Virus record (IMG/VR): IMGVR_UViG_3300035034_000360
Span: 1 to 22,408 of that record
Origin: a virus
Reading direction: 5' to 3' (one strand)
Length of the DNA: 22,408 nt
The notes below the pieces were generated by a model. It saw nothing but the letters and a program-made list of their open reading frames with translations, ran no database searches and was not told the origin of the DNA. This document shows positions 21,287 to 22,408 of the stretch, in pieces; positions within the stretch are counted from its first letter, which is position 1, and the number at the start of each line of letters is the position of its first letter. The position numbers were made by a program, and so were the translations under genes.

Positions 21287-22408
21287 TGATAACAGCTAGT
21301 GCTGACTACAAGACCAGCGCCGAAGCACCTGTAAAGGTAACAAATGTTATCGTCACACAACAGGTAGAAGATGACCCCTTCGTATACACCAGCGGTGACG
21401 ACCTACTGAGTGTCAAAATTGATAGTATTGGTATGTTCTTGGGAACAACCACGAAAAAAGCGGTCATAAAGCTGATTGGCATACACAACGTGTTCGCTGA
21501 ACAAACGGTTGATATTCAACTTGGGTTGCAGAACTCTAGCGATGATACTTGGGACTACATTGACTTGGGTATGTTCAACACGTACGAGGTTGACTTGGAT
21601 TATGAAGCAGACCAGACCACCGTGACCCTGTATGACGCTATGTGGCGAGCTACAAGCACCCGATACACGACAAGTGACATCACTTACCCTATTACAGTCG
21701 AAGAGCTTGCTGAGGCGGTTGCAGAGGGTATTGACGCTACTTTGATGAGTGGCTTTGCTGACTTGCCGAACGCTGACCACGAAATTACAGAAGACCTGTA
21801 TGCACTTATTGACGGCTTTACCTTGCGAGATGTCATCAATGAGATAGCTCAGGCTACTGGTACGACAGCAATTATCAGTGGCGACACCCTAAAGTTCGTG
21901 GAGTTTGAAGTAAGCGATGAAACACTGACCAGCGACAACCTGAAGAAGCTAACAATTGGTGAAGAATACGGCGTTATAAACAGCGTAGTGCTGGCTCGTG
22001 TACCACAGGAAGACAACATCGTTGAAAGCGACGGCACGAGCATTGACGCAAATGGACTCACTGAGTTCAAAATTGCCAACAACGAAATACTTGATGATGA
22101 CCGTGAAACACTGATTGTACCTATCTTTACAGCCCTAAACGGTATTGAGTTCAATGGTGTTGACGCAAGCACTGAAGGACATGGCTGGTATGAAGTAGGT
22201 GACGTTATTACAATCACGCAGGGAGCTGACAGCTATCAGCCCTACATCACAGAGATACACCTGACACTTGACGGTGGTATAACTGAGAAGATTATCTGTA
22301 CACCGCCTGACCCTACAAAAACGAACTACGCAAGTGCTGGTGGTATCTTGAAGACCATATACAACACTGAGCTAAAGACTGACAAACAAAATCAAGAGAT
22401 ATTGGCGG
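21286..22408 (+). CDS. Tail-tip/baseplate hub-like protein (3' incomplete)
   Basis: An uninterrupted frame runs from ATG 21286 (overlapping the previous stop; CGGAGG is nine bases upstream) to the right edge, 374 codons so far. Residues 25-125 form a beta domain (LLSVKIDSIGMFLGTTTKKA, IQLGLQNSSDDTWDYIDLGM, YEVDLDYEADQTTVTLYDAM). Residues 178-205 (FTLRDVINEIAQATGTTAII, then LKFVEF) and the later GWYEVGDVITITQGA and YQPYITEIHLTLDGG resemble hub proteins such as Mu gp44/phage Tal N-terminal domains, where 'L-D-I-A-x-x-xG' precedes a split barrel. It would crown the tail tip below the tape measure. The C-terminal part is not visible, so peptidase or fibre domains cannot be judged. Confidence 0.8.
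   Translation, partial: MITASADYKTSAEAPVKVTNVIVTQQVEDDPFVYTSGDDLLSVKIDSIGMFLGTTTKKAVIKLIGIHNVFAEQTVDIQLGLQNSSDDTWDYIDLGMFNTYEVDLDYEADQTTVTLYDAMWRATSTRYTTSDITYPITVEELAEAVAEGIDATLMSGFADLPNADHEITEDLYALIDGFTLRDVINEIAQATGTTAIISGDTLKFVEFEVSDETLTSDNLKKLTIGEEYGVINSVVLARVPQEDNIVESDGTSIDANGLTEFKIANNEILDDDRETLIVPIFTALNGIEFNGVDASTEGHGWYEVGDVITITQGADSYQPYITEIHLTLDGGITEKIICTPPDPTKTNYASAGGILKTIYNTELKTDKQNQEILA

Noticed and set aside
1-22408. CRISPR array, insertion sequence or full-length tRNA genes
   Set aside because: No regularly spaced direct repeats, no transposase-like frame with terminal inverted repeats, and no cloverleaf were seen on either strand.
1-22408. Alternative genetic code (TGA or TAG reassigned)
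   Set aside because: TAA, TAG and TGA all end well-bounded genes (for example TGA at 3181, 5845 and 8531; TAG at 6919 and 10730), and conserved proteins contain no in-frame stops.

Overview
The window is part of a tailed double-stranded DNA bacteriophage genome (or a prophage). All convincing genes are on the + strand, tightly packed, often joined by TAATG stop/start overlaps, and read with the standard code (TGA ends several genes). The right two thirds is a complete siphovirus-type head and tail assembly line with an HK97-fold capsid. No sheath gene lies between the tail tube and tape measure genes, so a long non-contractile tail is expected. Purine-rich Shine-Dalgarno sites and sigma70-like promoters point to a bacterial host. 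The host cannot be named from the sequence. No integrase, lysis cassette or DNA polymerase is visible here.

Layout. Bases 1-2662: end of an early/recombination module, with a 5'-incomplete single-strand-annealing-like protein followed by small unknown genes. Bases 2664-4776: a second transcription unit behind a perfect sigma70 promoter, holding a zinc-finger-like protein, a Cas4/RecB-type PD-(D/E)XK nuclease, a zinc-ribbon protein, a two-helix membrane protein and small unknown genes. Bases 4779-4881: a compact tmRNA-like RNA. From 4887 a second promoter nearly identical to the first drives small genes and a ParB-domain protein (to 6412). From about 6474: the packaging and morphogenesis region, running small and large terminase, portal fused to a MuF domain, prohead protease with a nested scaffold-like start, and major capsid protein, closed by a terminator. 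A glycosyltransferase-like gene follows, bracketed by two terminators and apparently leaderless (a moron). Then come head-tail connectors, tail terminator, tail tube, the tail chaperone pair with a -1 frameshift site, tape measure, and tail-tip proteins running off the right edge.

The late genes work in order. Terminase cuts and pumps DNA through the portal. The protease and its scaffold-like tail guide and then trim the capsid shell. Connector and terminator proteins close the head and join it to a tail whose length is set by the tape measure protein.

The most unusual signals are: (1) the 103-nt RNA with tmRNA acceptor and T arms, alanine identity elements and an encoded CCA; (2) the apparent complete absence of five palindromic tetranucleotides (GATC, GGCC, CCGG, CGCG, TTAA) from 22.4 kb; (3) duplicated and triplicated promoter elements with conserved non-core sequence; (4) the glycosyltransferase moron beside the capsid gene. 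No gene-free stretch exceeds 300 bases. The longest are 4777-4959 (tmRNA-like RNA plus promoter), 11157-11315 (promoter, two possible tiny ORFs), 14400-14531 (terminator plus promoter) and 6413-6532 (promoter).
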